7,316 nt of DNA, from NCBI GenBank assembly GCA_005776545.1, contig SXOY01000060.1, positions 1 through 7,316 of the forward strand, read 5' to 3'. Source of the stretch: Planctomycetia bacterium (GTDB lineage Bacteria > Planctomycetota > Phycisphaerae > Phycisphaerales > UBA1924). This document shows, piece after piece, positions 1 to 6,460 of this stretch. Under the pieces are notes generated by a model that was given only the letters and a program-made list of their open reading frames with translations, had not been told where the DNA came from and made no database searches. A program made the position numbers and the translations under genes. Position 1 is the first letter of the stretch, and each line of letters begins with the position of its first letter.

Positions 1-3
1 AAG

Positions 4-76
4 TGGAGCGGAAGGGATTCGAACCCTCGACTTCTACCTTGCAAAGGTAGCACTCTACCAATTGAGTTACCGCCCC
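4..76 (-). tRNA. tRNA-Ala (anticodon UGC)
   Basis: Read on the minus strand, the 73 bases fold into a full cloverleaf. The 7-bp acceptor stem is GGGGCGG with CCGCTCC. The D arm is ACTC/GAGT, the anticodon stem CTACC/GGTAG, the variable loop 5 nt, and the T arm GAGGG-TTCGAAT-CCCTT. The anticodon loop TTTGCAA puts TGC at positions 34-36, which reads GCA (alanine). The third acceptor pair is G3-U70, the classic identity element for alanyl-tRNA synthetase, which confirms the isotype independently. The discriminator base is A. The next bases are C-T-T, so the CCA tail is not encoded and must be added after transcription. Confidence 0.96.
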
Positions 77-88
77 GATTGGGTCCGG

Positions 89-94
89 AGTATA
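89..94 (-). promoter_or_regulatory. Putative -10 box of the tRNA-Ala gene
   Basis: On the minus strand the hexamer TATACT, five of six bases matching TATAAT, ends 12 bases before the first base of the tRNA. This would place transcription start about 6 bases upstream of the mature 5' end. No convincing -35 box is seen at 16-18 bases. The call rests on the hexamer and its placement only. Confidence 0.4.
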
Positions 95-215
95 GGTTCG
101 ATCAAGCGCGAAATCCGGTGGCTGATTCAGATAGCGGACTTGTCAAATCCGTGCCGCCAACACTTGGAAAATACAGGAACAGGCTGCATTTGGTCGAACG
201 TACACTTTGGGAAGT

Positions 216-2147
216 ATGGTGAACAGTATTGCTTCTCATTCTCGCTGGGTGGGCCGGGTTATGGGCCACTTTTCGCTCTGTCTGATGGTGCTGATTTTTG
301 CAATGATTGCACAGGCTCAGCCCGCGGCATCCGCACCGCCCGCTGCCAATGCTGCTATCAAATCCGTTCCCGCCTCACGCCTCGCCAAAAACATCATCGT
401 CATCACGATTCACGACCCCATTGATCGCGTCACCGCTACATCCGTCGCTCGCCGATTCGCCGATGCACAGGCCAGCGGCGCAGACCTCATCGTCATTGAA
501 ATCAACACTCCCGGCGGCGAGGTTGGCGCGGTGCTCGACATCTGCTCAACCATCAAACAATCCCCCATTCGCACCGTCGCATGGATTAATACGCAGGCGT
601 ATTCCGGTGGCGCACTGGTCGCACTGGCGTGCAATGAAATCATCGTCAGCGACCCGGTATCAATGGGCGATGCCAAGCCCATTGAATTTGGTTCGATGGG
701 CATGAAGTCAATCGACAAAGACCTGCTGCTGAAGATCATGCCGCCGCTCATTGGCTCTGTCGTTGATTCGGCCCAGCGACGCAATCGGGCGGCGGGCCAA
801 TATGTGTACGACGAATTGCTGGTGCAGGGAATCATCGTTTCTGATGCGGAATTGTGGGAAGTTGAAAACACAACTACTGGGCAGCGGATGTGCATCACGG
901 CCGCAGAATTCAAGATGCTCTTTCCAAATCTACCGATGGATGGAACTCCCATGCTCGCAGGAGCAAGCTCGGTTTCGCGGCAGATTCCTCCGCCGCGAGC
1001 TGCACCCTTGAACCTCCCACCGCCCGATGGCGTGGCGGCCCCGACCGCACCCGTTGCCCCAGCTCCGGGCGACATTTCGTTTGTCGGTGCCTCTCCCGCT
1101 GCACAAAAAACCGCCGCGACAGTTGGCGATGCGGGCGAAGGATTGTTGAGTGTTCCCAGCCTGCGGCCAAAGTTATCACCGGCAGATACAGGCAAATGGA
1201 AGTTCATCGGCAAAGTGTCGGGCGGCACCGGACCACTGGTTTTCAACGCGCAGGAGATGGCGTACTTCGGATTTGCACAGAACATCGACTCATCGAATGT
1301 GCTCGAGCCGATCCGCAACGATGCTGATCTCAAAGCCTATTACTCTGCCAACACCATCACGCGACTCGACCAGTCATGGGTTGAAGATGCGATTGGATTC
1401 CTCAGCAATCCGGTCGTCCGCGGCGTGCTCATTGTGATCTTCCTGGTCGGAATGTTCATCGAAGGATCACACCCCGGTTTGTTTATCCCTGGAATTATCG
1501 GTGGTCTCGCCCTTGTGTTGCTCATCGCACCGCCACTGCTCACTGGCTTTGCTACCTGGTGGGCGGCGGCGGCAATTCTCGCCGGTCTAGTGTGTATCGC
1601 CGCCGAGTTGTTTGTCTTCCCCGGAACAATGATCGCTGGGCTGCTCGGCTTTGTCCTGCTCTTTGGTGGGCTGGTTGGCACATTTGTCCCAACCGGCAAC
1701 AAGATTCCCAGTAATTCAATGGGACACGACATCTCTCTGGGCCTGGCCACCGTGGTGCTTTCGATGGGCACTGCCTTACTTGCCATGTTCTTCCTGGGGA
1801 AGTACTTTGGAAGCATGCCTCTGCTCAGACGCATGGTCCTGCCCAACCCCGATCAACTTGAAGATGAAGGAATGGACCTCCAGATTCCGGCAGTGAAACT
1901 AGGGAGTGAATCCGAAATCTGCGTTGGCGCAATCGGAATTGCCGTGTCTCCACTTCGACCCACCGGGACTATTGAGATCGGGAATCAAGTACTCGATGCA
2001 AGCGTTGAGCTTGGCTTTGTCTCTGCCGGGTCTACGGTTCGAATCACACGAGTTCAGCCGGGCAAGGTGATTGTGGAGGTCGTAAAAGATGGCCCGCCGC
2101 CGCCACCGATAGCGGATATGCCCATACCCTCGGAAAAGGATTTGTAG
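216..2147 (+). CDS. Long NfeD protein (NfeD1b type): ClpP-like membrane serine protease with C-terminal OB fold
   Basis: This 643-residue protein (from ATG 216) has the full NfeD1b layout. A signal peptide with Arg residues in its n-region ends near A-Q-A (residues 33-35). A ClpP-like domain spans about residues 58-240. A Pro/Ala-rich linker covers about 255-290, five or so membrane segments lie at about 400-530, and an OB fold with the L-R-P-T-G motif lies at about 560-625. In the protease domain the motif Y-S-G-G gives candidate nucleophile Ser130 (codon 603-605). Lys173, 43 residues later, is the candidate base; the archaeal family member PH1510 is known to use a Ser-Lys dyad. Family members cleave hydrophobic stretches of membrane proteins, including stomatin-type partners. 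In frame, TTG 207 and ATG 261 are alternative starts. ATG 216 was preferred because it keeps the positive n-region; the ribosome binding site is weak. The stop is 4 bases before the short nfeD gene, so the two are cotranscribed. Confidence 0.9.
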   Translation: MVNSIASHSRWVGRVMGHFSLCLMVLIFAMIAQAQPAASAPPAANAAIKSVPASRLAKNIIVITIHDPIDRVTATSVARRFADAQASGADLIVIEINTPGGEVGAVLDICSTIKQSPIRTVAWINTQAYSGGALVALACNEIIVSDPVSMGDAKPIEFGSMGMKSIDKDLLLKIMPPLIGSVVDSAQRRNRAAGQYVYDELLVQGIIVSDAELWEVENTTTGQRMCITAAEFKMLFPNLPMDGTPMLAGASSVSRQIPPPRAAPLNLPPPDGVAAPTAPVAPAPGDISFVGASPAAQKTAATVGDAGEGLLSVPSLRPKLSPADTGKWKFIGKVSGGTGPLVFNAQEMAYFGFAQNIDSSNVLEPIRNDADLKAYYSANTITRLDQSWVEDAIGFLSNPVVRGVLIVIFLVGMFIEGSHPGLFIPGIIGGLALVLLIAPPLLTGFATWWAAAAILAGLVCIAAELFVFPGTMIAGLLGFVLLFGGLVGTFVPTGNKIPSNSMGHDISLGLATVVLSMGTALLAMFFLGKYFGSMPLLRRMVLPNPDQLEDEGMDLQIPAVKLGSESEICVGAIGIAVSPLRPTGTIEIGNQVLDASVELGFVSAGSTVRITRVQPGKVIVEVVKDGPPPPPIADMPIPSEKDL

Positions 2148-2151
2148 ACTT

Positions 2152-2652
2152 ATGGGTGAAATGCTGATCTGGGGACTTGCGTTACTTGCACTTGCCGCGC
2201 TCTTGATAGCGTCGGAAGTATTCATTCCGTCAGCGGGGATCATCTCCGCTTTGGCGGCAATCTCCGCAATCAGCGGCGTGGCCTGCCTCTTCAAACACTC
2301 AACGCCGTGGGGGTTCACCGGAATCGGGCTTGTGGTCTTGTTTGGCCCCTTGCTCTTCTTTGGCGTCGTGAACATCTGGCGAAACTCTGCCCTGGGCAAA
2401 CGCGCGATCGGTGCGCCCACAGATGAAGAGGTGATGGCAAAATCGCAGGAAGCTGAATCTGAGCGGCAACGGCTCGCGGCACTGGTCGGGGCAGAGGGAG
2501 TCACCTTGACCGACCTTCGCCCGGTGGGACTTGCCGAATTCAATGGTGGACGACTTGAGGTGTTTGCTGAGACTCGGCTCATTGAAAAGGGAACGCGAGT
2601 GAAGATCACTATTGCAGAAGCGAATCAGATCAAGGTTCGGCCGATTGTCTAA
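2152..2652 (+). CDS. Short NfeD membrane protein with OB fold
   Basis: This 166-residue protein lacks a protease domain. Hydrophobic segments lie at about residues 5-24, 27-47 and 55-76, followed by a charged, probably helical stretch at 90-112. A C-terminal OB-fold domain at about 112-163 carries L-R-P-V-G (122-126), the same motif as the OB fold of the long NfeD upstream. Short NfeD proteins are known partners of flotillin/stomatin-type proteins, docking through the OB fold on the cytoplasmic side. The gene starts 4 bases after the upstream stop, with an A/G-rich GGAAAAGGA stretch about 11 bases before ATG 2152. An ATG three codons later is an alternative start. Having both NfeD types in tandem argues for a joint membrane complex. 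That is inference from family knowledge and order. Confidence 0.88.
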   Translation: MGEMLIWGLALLALAALLIASEVFIPSAGIISALAAISAISGVACLFKHSTPWGFTGIGLVVLFGPLLFFGVVNIWRNSALGKRAIGAPTDEEVMAKSQEAESERQRLAALVGAEGVTLTDLRPVGLAEFNGGRLEVFAETRLIEKGTRVKITIAEANQIKVRPIV

Positions 2653-2733
2653 TCGATTTTCTTAGTCAGCCAATAGCAAACCTGCTTCTCCTTCCATGCG
2701 ATGCCTTGTCGGGCGATGTACACTGTGATTGAC

Positions 2734-2738
2734 AGGAG
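2734..2738 (+). promoter_or_regulatory. Ribosome binding site that fixes a TTG start
   Basis: AGGAG lies 6 bases before TTG 2745. An in-frame TGA at 2730-2732 closes the frame just upstream, with no ATG or GTG in between. The zinc-ribbon gene must therefore start at this TTG, or far inside the protein at the cost of its first membrane segment. Confidence 0.7.
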
Positions 2739-2744
2739 CGCCTT

Positions 2745-3425
2745 TTGGATGGTCTTCTCTGGATCCTGACTTCGACCATCCTCGCCGCAGTACTGCTTTT
2801 CTATCGAGATATTTGCTTTGGGACAAGAGTCCACGCCAAAGTTCCAAGTGGAATCTGCCCAACATGCCGCTATTCCCTGACGGGACTGTCAGAATCTGGA
2901 ATCTGTCCGGAATGTGGATGCACGTACTCCGATCAACAAAGTCACAAGGCGACTTGGAAATGGAGTTTCTCCCGATTGCAGGTTTTAATGCTCATTGTCG
3001 CGGTCCTTTTGTCCTTACTTGGGCAGATTCCAGAGTTGATCGTGACTGCCTTGGCGTACCTAGGCCCTGGCCGAGAGATGGCGATAAGCAATTGGGAAGA
3101 TGTCATTTTAATAGAAGCTCAGGGTCGTGACCATCCATCACACTGGGTAATGGTGCTCTGGTGCCTCGTTTTCTGGCTTCCATTGGCAAGGGTGGCGACA
3201 CGCCGCCAGATTCTCGCCATTCTGCTTCTCCCATTGGTGGGAACATATTGCTTCATGATCGCATTTGCAATGTCTAAACAGGTCTGGAATCAGGGCATCT
3301 ATGTTGGATTTCGAGAAGCTACGTCGGTTTGGCGCTGGACCGCGTTTGGGCTTGCATGGCTGGGGCTTTTTGCCATCAACGGAGTGCGCTGGATTCGAGC
3401 ACTGTCTGCGGTTGTTTGGAGATGA
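2745..3425 (+). CDS. Zinc-ribbon multi-pass membrane protein, unknown function
   Basis: This 226-residue protein begins with a membrane segment at about residues 4-20. A cytoplasm-type zinc ribbon follows, with Cys38, Cys41, Cys54 and Cys57 in the pattern C-P-x-C-x-Y-x-L-x-G-L ... C-P-E-C-G; Cys24 and Cys59 are extra. Further hydrophobic segments lie at about 79-104, 133-150, 155-176 and 197-213. The ribbon followed by membrane helices is a recurring planctomycete protein style, but no biochemical role is known to me, and I do not recognise a named family. The start is TTG with a good AGGAG. The gene sits between the short nfeD (92-base gap) and floA (83-base gap) on the same strand, where other bacteria usually place floA directly after nfeD. 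A role as an accessory or adaptor of the NfeD/FloA complex is a guess from position only. Confidence 0.8.
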   Translation: MDGLLWILTSTILAAVLLFYRDICFGTRVHAKVPSGICPTCRYSLTGLSESGICPECGCTYSDQQSHKATWKWSFSRLQVLMLIVAVLLSLLGQIPELIVTALAYLGPGREMAISNWEDVILIEAQGRDHPSHWVMVLWCLVFWLPLARVATRRQILAILLLPLVGTYCFMIAFAMSKQVWNQGIYVGFREATSVWRWTAFGLAWLGLFAINGVRWIRALSAVVWR

Positions 3426-3463
3426 CACTTATTCGAACCGCGCCACACCCCGCCTGTAGTCGC

Positions 3464-3469
3464 TATACT
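3464..3469 (+). promoter_or_regulatory. Putative -10 box for floA
   Basis: TATACT in the 83-base gap before floA would start transcription near 3476, leaving a leader of about 33 bases. The same hexamer precedes the tRNA gene of this window. No clear -35 box is seen, so this may be chance. If real, floA can be made separately from the nfeD genes. Confidence 0.33.
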
Positions 3470-3508
3470 GGAGCGTTGATTTCACCTCCGTTCTAAGCGA
3501 GAAAAACT

Positions 3509-4507
3509 ATGCCTCCAGCAGTATGGTGGACACTTGGGATCGTCGGCGGCCTCATCCTCTTCGTGGTTTTCTTTGCGCTCTTTGGATTCGTGAACCTCTG
3601 GGTTCGTGCTCTGGCCTCAAATGCCCATGTTGGACTGTTTGAGATCTTCTTCATGCGGCTGCGAAATGTCGATCCGCGGATCATCGTCTTCAGCCGCATT
3701 CGTGCTGTGAAGGCCGGTCTGGACATCAGCACCAATCAACTGGAAAACCACTATCTTGCCGGTGGCCGCGTTTCCAACGTGGTCAGCGCGTTGATCGCGT
3801 CAAAGGCTGCCCGCATCGATCTCCCCTGGAACGTTGCCACCGCCATCGACCTGGCAGGTCGCGACATTCTCGATGCGGTCCAGACTTCGGTAAACCCCAA
3901 AGTCATCGACTGCCCAAACCCCAGCGGCCCACGCCCCACGATCGATGCCGTCGCACAAGATGGCATCCAGTTGCGTGCCAAAGCTCGCGTGACCGTAAAG
4001 ACCAAGATCAGCGGCCTGGTTGGTGGTGCAACTGAAGAGACCATCATCGCCCGCGTTGGCGAAGGTATCGTGACAACCATCGGCTCGGCAAAGACATATA
4101 AAGAAGTCCTTGCAAGCCCCGACAATATTTCTAAGACGGTGCTCGCGAAGGGCCTCGACTCCGGCACCGCCTTCGAAATTCTCTCAATCGATATCGCTGA
4201 TGTCGATGTCGGTGACAACATTGGCGCCAAGCTTCAGGCCGATCAGGCCGAAGCAGACAAGAAGCGGGCACAAGCCGCGGCAGAAGCTCGCCGCGCACTT
4301 GCAGTTGCTCAAGAGCAGGAATTCAAAGCAGAAGAACAAAAGAACCGCGCGTTGCTGGTGCTCGCAGAAGCAGAGGTTCCCAAAGCAACCGCCGAAGCAC
4401 TTCGCAGCGGCCACATCGGTGTCATGGACCTGTACAAAATGAAGAACGTACAGGCCGATACCAATATGCGCTCGTCCATCGCAGGCGATCCTGGCGCATC
4501 TCGCTAA
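3509..4507 (+). CDS. floA: FloA, flotillin-like membrane scaffold protein
   Basis: This 332-residue protein is close to the roughly 330 residues usual for FloA (YqfA, formerly UPF0365). An N-terminal hydrophobic segment (about 8-30) forms the membrane hairpin or anchor, and the SPFH core runs about 50-235. A coiled-coil region rich in Ala, Glu, Lys and Gln lies at about 240-292. The conserved tail [10 protein letters not shown] at 304-313, then Q-A-D-T-N-M-R, is diagnostic of the family. FloA organises lipid domains and influences membrane fluidity and protein complexes in Bacillus subtilis, where it is encoded just after the NfeD gene yqeZ. Here the nfeD genes are upstream but separated by the zinc-ribbon gene. 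The ribosome binding site before ATG 3509 is only a weak purine run. Identity is secure; any specific role in this organism is inferred. Confidence 0.95.
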   Translation: MPPAVWWTLGIVGGLILFVVFFALFGFVNLWVRALASNAHVGLFEIFFMRLRNVDPRIIVFSRIRAVKAGLDISTNQLENHYLAGGRVSNVVSALIASKAARIDLPWNVATAIDLAGRDILDAVQTSVNPKVIDCPNPSGPRPTIDAVAQDGIQLRAKARVTVKTKISGLVGGATEETIIARVGEGIVTTIGSAKTYKEVLASPDNISKTVLAKGLDSGTAFEILSIDIADVDVGDNIGAKLQADQAEADKKRAQAAAEARRALAVAQEQEFKAEEQKNRALLVLAEAEVPKATAEALRSGHIGVMDLYKMKNVQADTNMRSSIAGDPGASR

Positions 4508-4560
4508 GCAAATTGAACCTGAACGAAGTCCTTTGGCGTGACTTTCTTGCAGGTTTTTGC
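4508..4560 (+). terminator. Candidate stem-loop terminator after floA
   Basis: Directly after the floA stop, nested inverted repeats form an imperfect hairpin. GCAAA 4508-4512 pairs with TTTGC 4556-4560, AACCTG 4516-4521 with CAGGTT 4550-4555, and AAGTC 4526-4530 with GACTT 4540-4544. The apical loop is 9 nt. The central stem runs into T5 (4554-4558), as in a factor-independent terminator, though the stem is AT-leaning and interrupted by internal loops. It could instead be a 3' processing or stability element. Confidence 0.4.
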
Positions 4561-4615
4561 TAACCGGTGAACTAGGTACCATTTTGCCGAGTCCAACACA
4601 ATGGTATAGCAAATG

Positions 4616-5407
4616 TCACGCGACATCAACGGTTGCACGCCATGATGGGGTGACAGTGGTCTGGTACCTGCATTTCGCATCTAGTACCCCTGCCGGATCA
4701 GGAATCAGGCGTGCGATGGGACTCGCGTCGATATTTCCCACTACGACCAGCCAGAAATCGGCTCGCCGTGCTTCGGCTTCCGACCACTCTCGGTCGGTGA
4801 AAAGAATGCCGCCCCGCATCTGTTTGAGACCTTTTACTTCAATTGCAATGTCTTCTCGCGCTCTGACACCAAAGTCGTAACCTCGCGCGAGTGTGCGGTG
4901 ATCCATAATGAGGGATGGTGCTACATTGGCGATCGAGAGCGAGTGAGCTAGAAAAAATTCTTCTGCGAGCCTGCCCGTCAAGAGTCGTTCAGCAACGTTG
5001 TGCATGCGTTCGCCGGGCTTGCTGAGTGGCAAAACGACCTCTTCTAAAGCCCCGGGATCACGTGCAAAAATCCTGACTATCAACTCAAAGAGTGCGGAGT
5101 CGCTGACGTCACATAGCTCACCCATAACTCGCTGCCGATTAGGTCGCATGGGTCGGTCTCGCCATCCCTGTCGCGCATTTCTATGAACCGGATCAAATTC
5201 GTCCCTCAGGTTCTTGATCGAGGCAGGTGCAACATTTAGCAACTTTCCCGCGTCAGCAAAAGCGGCATTCCAACTCTTGGCTCCTCTCAACTCCAGATAG
5301 GTCTTGTCAAGCCGACTCATGGCGTAACCAATAATGAGTGCAGAAGTTTCCAACAGTGCCTTGCGCTGTGGCGATTTGCCGCCACGCTGGATATTCTCTT
5401 TGTTCAT
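4616..5407 (-). CDS. DUF3883 (NO VEIN C-terminal-like) protein with restriction-endonuclease-type fold
   Basis: This 263-residue protein carries the DUF3883 pattern in its C-terminal half. G-R-L-A-E-E (145-150) is followed by G-Y-D-F-G (176-180), then I-E-V-K-G (189-193), F-T-x-x-E-W (203-208), and the hydrophobic strand at 218-225. Asp178, Glu190 and Lys192, with an upstream Glu, are laid out like the PD-(D/E)xK nuclease core. The first 120 or so residues are helical and Arg-rich and I do not recognise them; they could bind DNA or a partner. DUF3883 domains are often found in restriction, phage-defence and helicase-associated proteins, so a nuclease or DNA-related role is plausible but unproven. 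The gene runs against floA and is divergent from a 70-residue ORF, with starts 35 bases apart. The ribosome binding site before ATG 5407 is weak; Met30 (5320) is an alternative start. Confidence 0.78.
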   Translation of the reverse strand: MNKENIQRGGKSPQRKALLETSALIIGYAMSRLDKTYLELRGAKSWNAAFADAGKLLNVAPASIKNLRDEFDPVHRNARQGWRDRPMRPNRQRVMGELCDVSDSALFELIVRIFARDPGALEEVVLPLSKPGERMHNVAERLLTGRLAEEFFLAHSLSIANVAPSLIMDHRTLARGYDFGVRAREDIAIEVKGLKQMRGGILFTDREWSEAEARRADFWLVVVGNIDASPIARLIPDPAGVLDAKCRYQTTVTPSWRATVDVA

Positions 5408-5430
5408 GTAGGTCTTACCATCATTATCAC

Positions 5431-5435
5431 GGAGG
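5431..5435 (+). promoter_or_regulatory. Ribosome binding site of the 70-residue ORF
   Basis: GGAGG stands 7 bases before ATG 5443, an optimal match and spacing. This picks ATG 5443 over the longer open frame beginning at 5338, which would overlap the divergent DUF3883 gene and has an unconvincing Cys/His-rich N-terminus. Confidence 0.65.
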
Positions 5436-5442
5436 CGACGGA

Positions 5443-5655
5443 ATGGACAGCGAACAACTAGAAACCCAAGAAGTATCTATCGAGCGGGCTTTGGATCTCC
5501 TGGATCGACTGTTGGCCACTGCGGACGGTGGCCGCAGCATTTCAATTGGACAATACGATGCGTCCGCAGTCCTCGCATTGCTCACCGACAAGAGTTATCG
5601 AATAAAGGTACTGTCGCGCCTAGACGATTTTTCAAACACTGACACCGGCGACTGA
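5443..5655 (+). CDS. Small acidic protein, unknown function (70 aa)
   Basis: The protein is 70 residues long with a perfect GGAGG ribosome binding site. It is acidic, with a likely amphipathic helix at about residues 9-26 (S-I-E-R-A-L-D-L-L-D-R-L-L) and a second at about 38-58 (residues such as D-A-S-A-V-L-A-L-L). There are no cysteines, signal peptide or membrane segment, so it should be cytoplasmic. I do not recognise the family. It is divergent from the DUF3883 gene, sharing a 35-base region between start codons, and convergent with the exported-protein gene 86 bases away. A small acidic protein next to a candidate nuclease could be an inhibitor, antitoxin-like partner or regulator, but only the layout suggests this. 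Confidence 0.6.
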   Translation: MDSEQLETQEVSIERALDLLDRLLATADGGRSISIGQYDASAVLALLTDKSYRIKVLSRLDDFSNTDTGD

Positions 5656-5741
5656 CAATTGTCGCTACAAGATCGTAAATTTTTTGGTCGAGTCGCCCCT
5701 AATTTTTTCACCAAGCTATTCGCTTCTGGCAGGCTGGTGCT

Positions 5742-6389
5742 TCAGTGCGTTCCAATTGTCTGCTCAAGCAACGCCGTCATCATTCGTCCCCGGAAAAGCT
5801 CATCGGTCCACAGCGAACGAACTGGCTCTTCCACCACCGGCCGTGCTGCGGCAGCTTTCAATGGCATATTCGCCGTACTTGGTGATTTGGTAGTCCGATC
5901 ATCTCGAAGATTCCGCAGCTCGGTAGAAACTCCCAGCGACACGGCGTTATAGCTTATGGATGTCACTGGTGAATACGTGACATCGGTAGGGCTTGGCGGC
6001 CGCAGATCCAGCCGAAAAACCGTTCCATCTGGAATCTCGGAAACTCGGCCCCGCGAAGTGTTCGTGTATCTGGAGAAACTAAAGACTGCTGCCACGCCAC
6101 CGGAAAAACGAACAAATCCATCTTGTCGATTCGCCAGTTCCGGCGAAGTGTTCCAGTTGCTTCCGCGTTTCAAAACATCGCTCAACCGGTAGACGCGTTC
6201 GAATCGAGTCGGCAGGCGAAGGTCTACGGCGGTGACAAAATTGCTCGTTGATAACTCGTTCAGATCGGCCCGCCCAGCATCCACCGGTTGCAGAATCGTG
6301 TGCCGCACTTCCCAGGGATGTGTCGGCTCAGCGCTGGCACAAGCCAGCGGAATCGTACATGAAAGCAGGATTGCGATTCGATACTGCAT
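5742..6389 (-). CDS. Exported protein of unknown function
   Basis: The 215-residue product (from ATG 6389) starts with a clear signal peptide: M-Q-Y-R, a hydrophobic core to about residue 16, and a probable signal peptidase I site after A-S-A (18-20). The mature part of about 195 residues has no strong hydrophobic segment. It looks like an envelope or periplasmic protein with several aromatic/beta-type stretches in the middle (for example F-V-R-F-S-G-G-V-A-A-V-F-S-F) and a charged helical C-terminus. I recognise no family. A TTG 17 codons upstream would extend the frame but spoil the signal peptide, so ATG 6389 is preferred. No Shine-Dalgarno sequence precedes this ATG. The gene lies 71 bases downstream of the TonB-like gene on the same strand, and a promoter-like pair in that gap suggests it can also be transcribed alone. 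Confidence 0.72.
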   Translation of the reverse strand: MQYRIAILLSCTIPLACASAEPTHPWEVRHTILQPVDAGRADLNELSTSNFVTAVDLRLPTRFERVYRLSDVLKRGSNWNTSPELANRQDGFVRFSGGVAAVFSFSRYTNTSRGRVSEIPDGTVFRLDLRPPSPTDVTYSPVTSISYNAVSLGVSTELRNLRDDRTTKSPSTANMPLKAAAARPVVEEPVRSLWTDELFRGRMMTALLEQTIGTH

Positions 6390-6395
6390 TGGAGT

Positions 6396-6424
6396 GTTAT
6401 CGGCGTTCAACGTGCGAATTTCAA
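6396..6424 (-). promoter_or_regulatory. Putative promoter of the exported-protein gene (leaderless)
   Basis: On the minus strand, TTGAAA (6424-6419, five of six bases of the -35 consensus) is followed after exactly 17 bases by GATAAC (6401-6396, four of six of the -10). Transcription would begin about 7 bases later, at or next to the A of ATG 6389, giving a leaderless mRNA. This fits the absence of a ribosome binding site there. Confidence 0.42.
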
Positions 6425-6442
6425 GCCCAATCCAGCCCAATC
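6424..6442. repeat. Two tandem copies of a 9-base repeat
   Basis: AGCCCAATC occurs at 6424-6432 and again at 6434-6442, one helical turn (10 bases) apart, in the gap between the TonB-like gene and the exported-protein gene. It abuts the putative -35 box. Direct repeats at a 10-base period can be regulator sites, but two short copies may be chance. Confidence 0.4.
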
Positions 6443-6460
6443 AGGCATAAACAGGCTCAA

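Noticed and set aside
62..424. 120-codon plus-strand frame at the left edge
   Set aside because: It starts inside the tRNA-Ala gene, uses a TTG without a ribosome binding site, and overlaps the signal-peptide part of the NfeD gene in another frame.
410..1333. 307-codon open frame antisense to the long nfeD gene
   Set aside because: It lies wholly inside the NfeD1b coding region, its product has no recognisable domain, and its composition (Ser/Ala/Pro/Met/Arg-rich) is typical of a codon-bias shadow.
1340..1846. 168-codon minus-strand frame under the NfeD membrane region
   Set aside because: The opposite strand encodes clear NfeD transmembrane helices; the antisense product resembles no protein.
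1899..2609. 236-codon minus-strand frame spanning the nfeD-nfeD junction
   Set aside because: It is antisense to two recognised NfeD OB folds and the intergenic junction; no domain and no ribosome binding site support it.
4577..4606. Inverted repeat TACCATT / AATGGTA with a 16-base loop, just beyond the DUF3883 gene
   Set aside because: The stem is short, the loop is long, and no T run follows on either strand, so it is not convincing as a terminator.
5422..5428. GATAAT (minus) / CATTAT (plus) -10-like box in the 35-base divergent gap
   Set aside because: Neither direction has a -35 box at acceptable spacing (TTGTTC is 16 bases away on plus but matches poorly; 23 bases on minus), so promoter assignment is not supported.
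5338..5655. Longer 105-codon version of the small plus-strand ORF
   Set aside because: The extra 35 residues overlap the start of the DUF3883 gene and have no ribosome binding site, while ATG 5443 has an ideal GGAGG.
5648..5685. GACAATTGTC palindrome and GCGAC/GTCGC stem overlapping the stop of the 70-aa gene, with T6 downstream
   Set aside because: The T run begins about 14 bases after the stem, too far for an intrinsic terminator. A second T6 at 5703-5708 has no stem before it.
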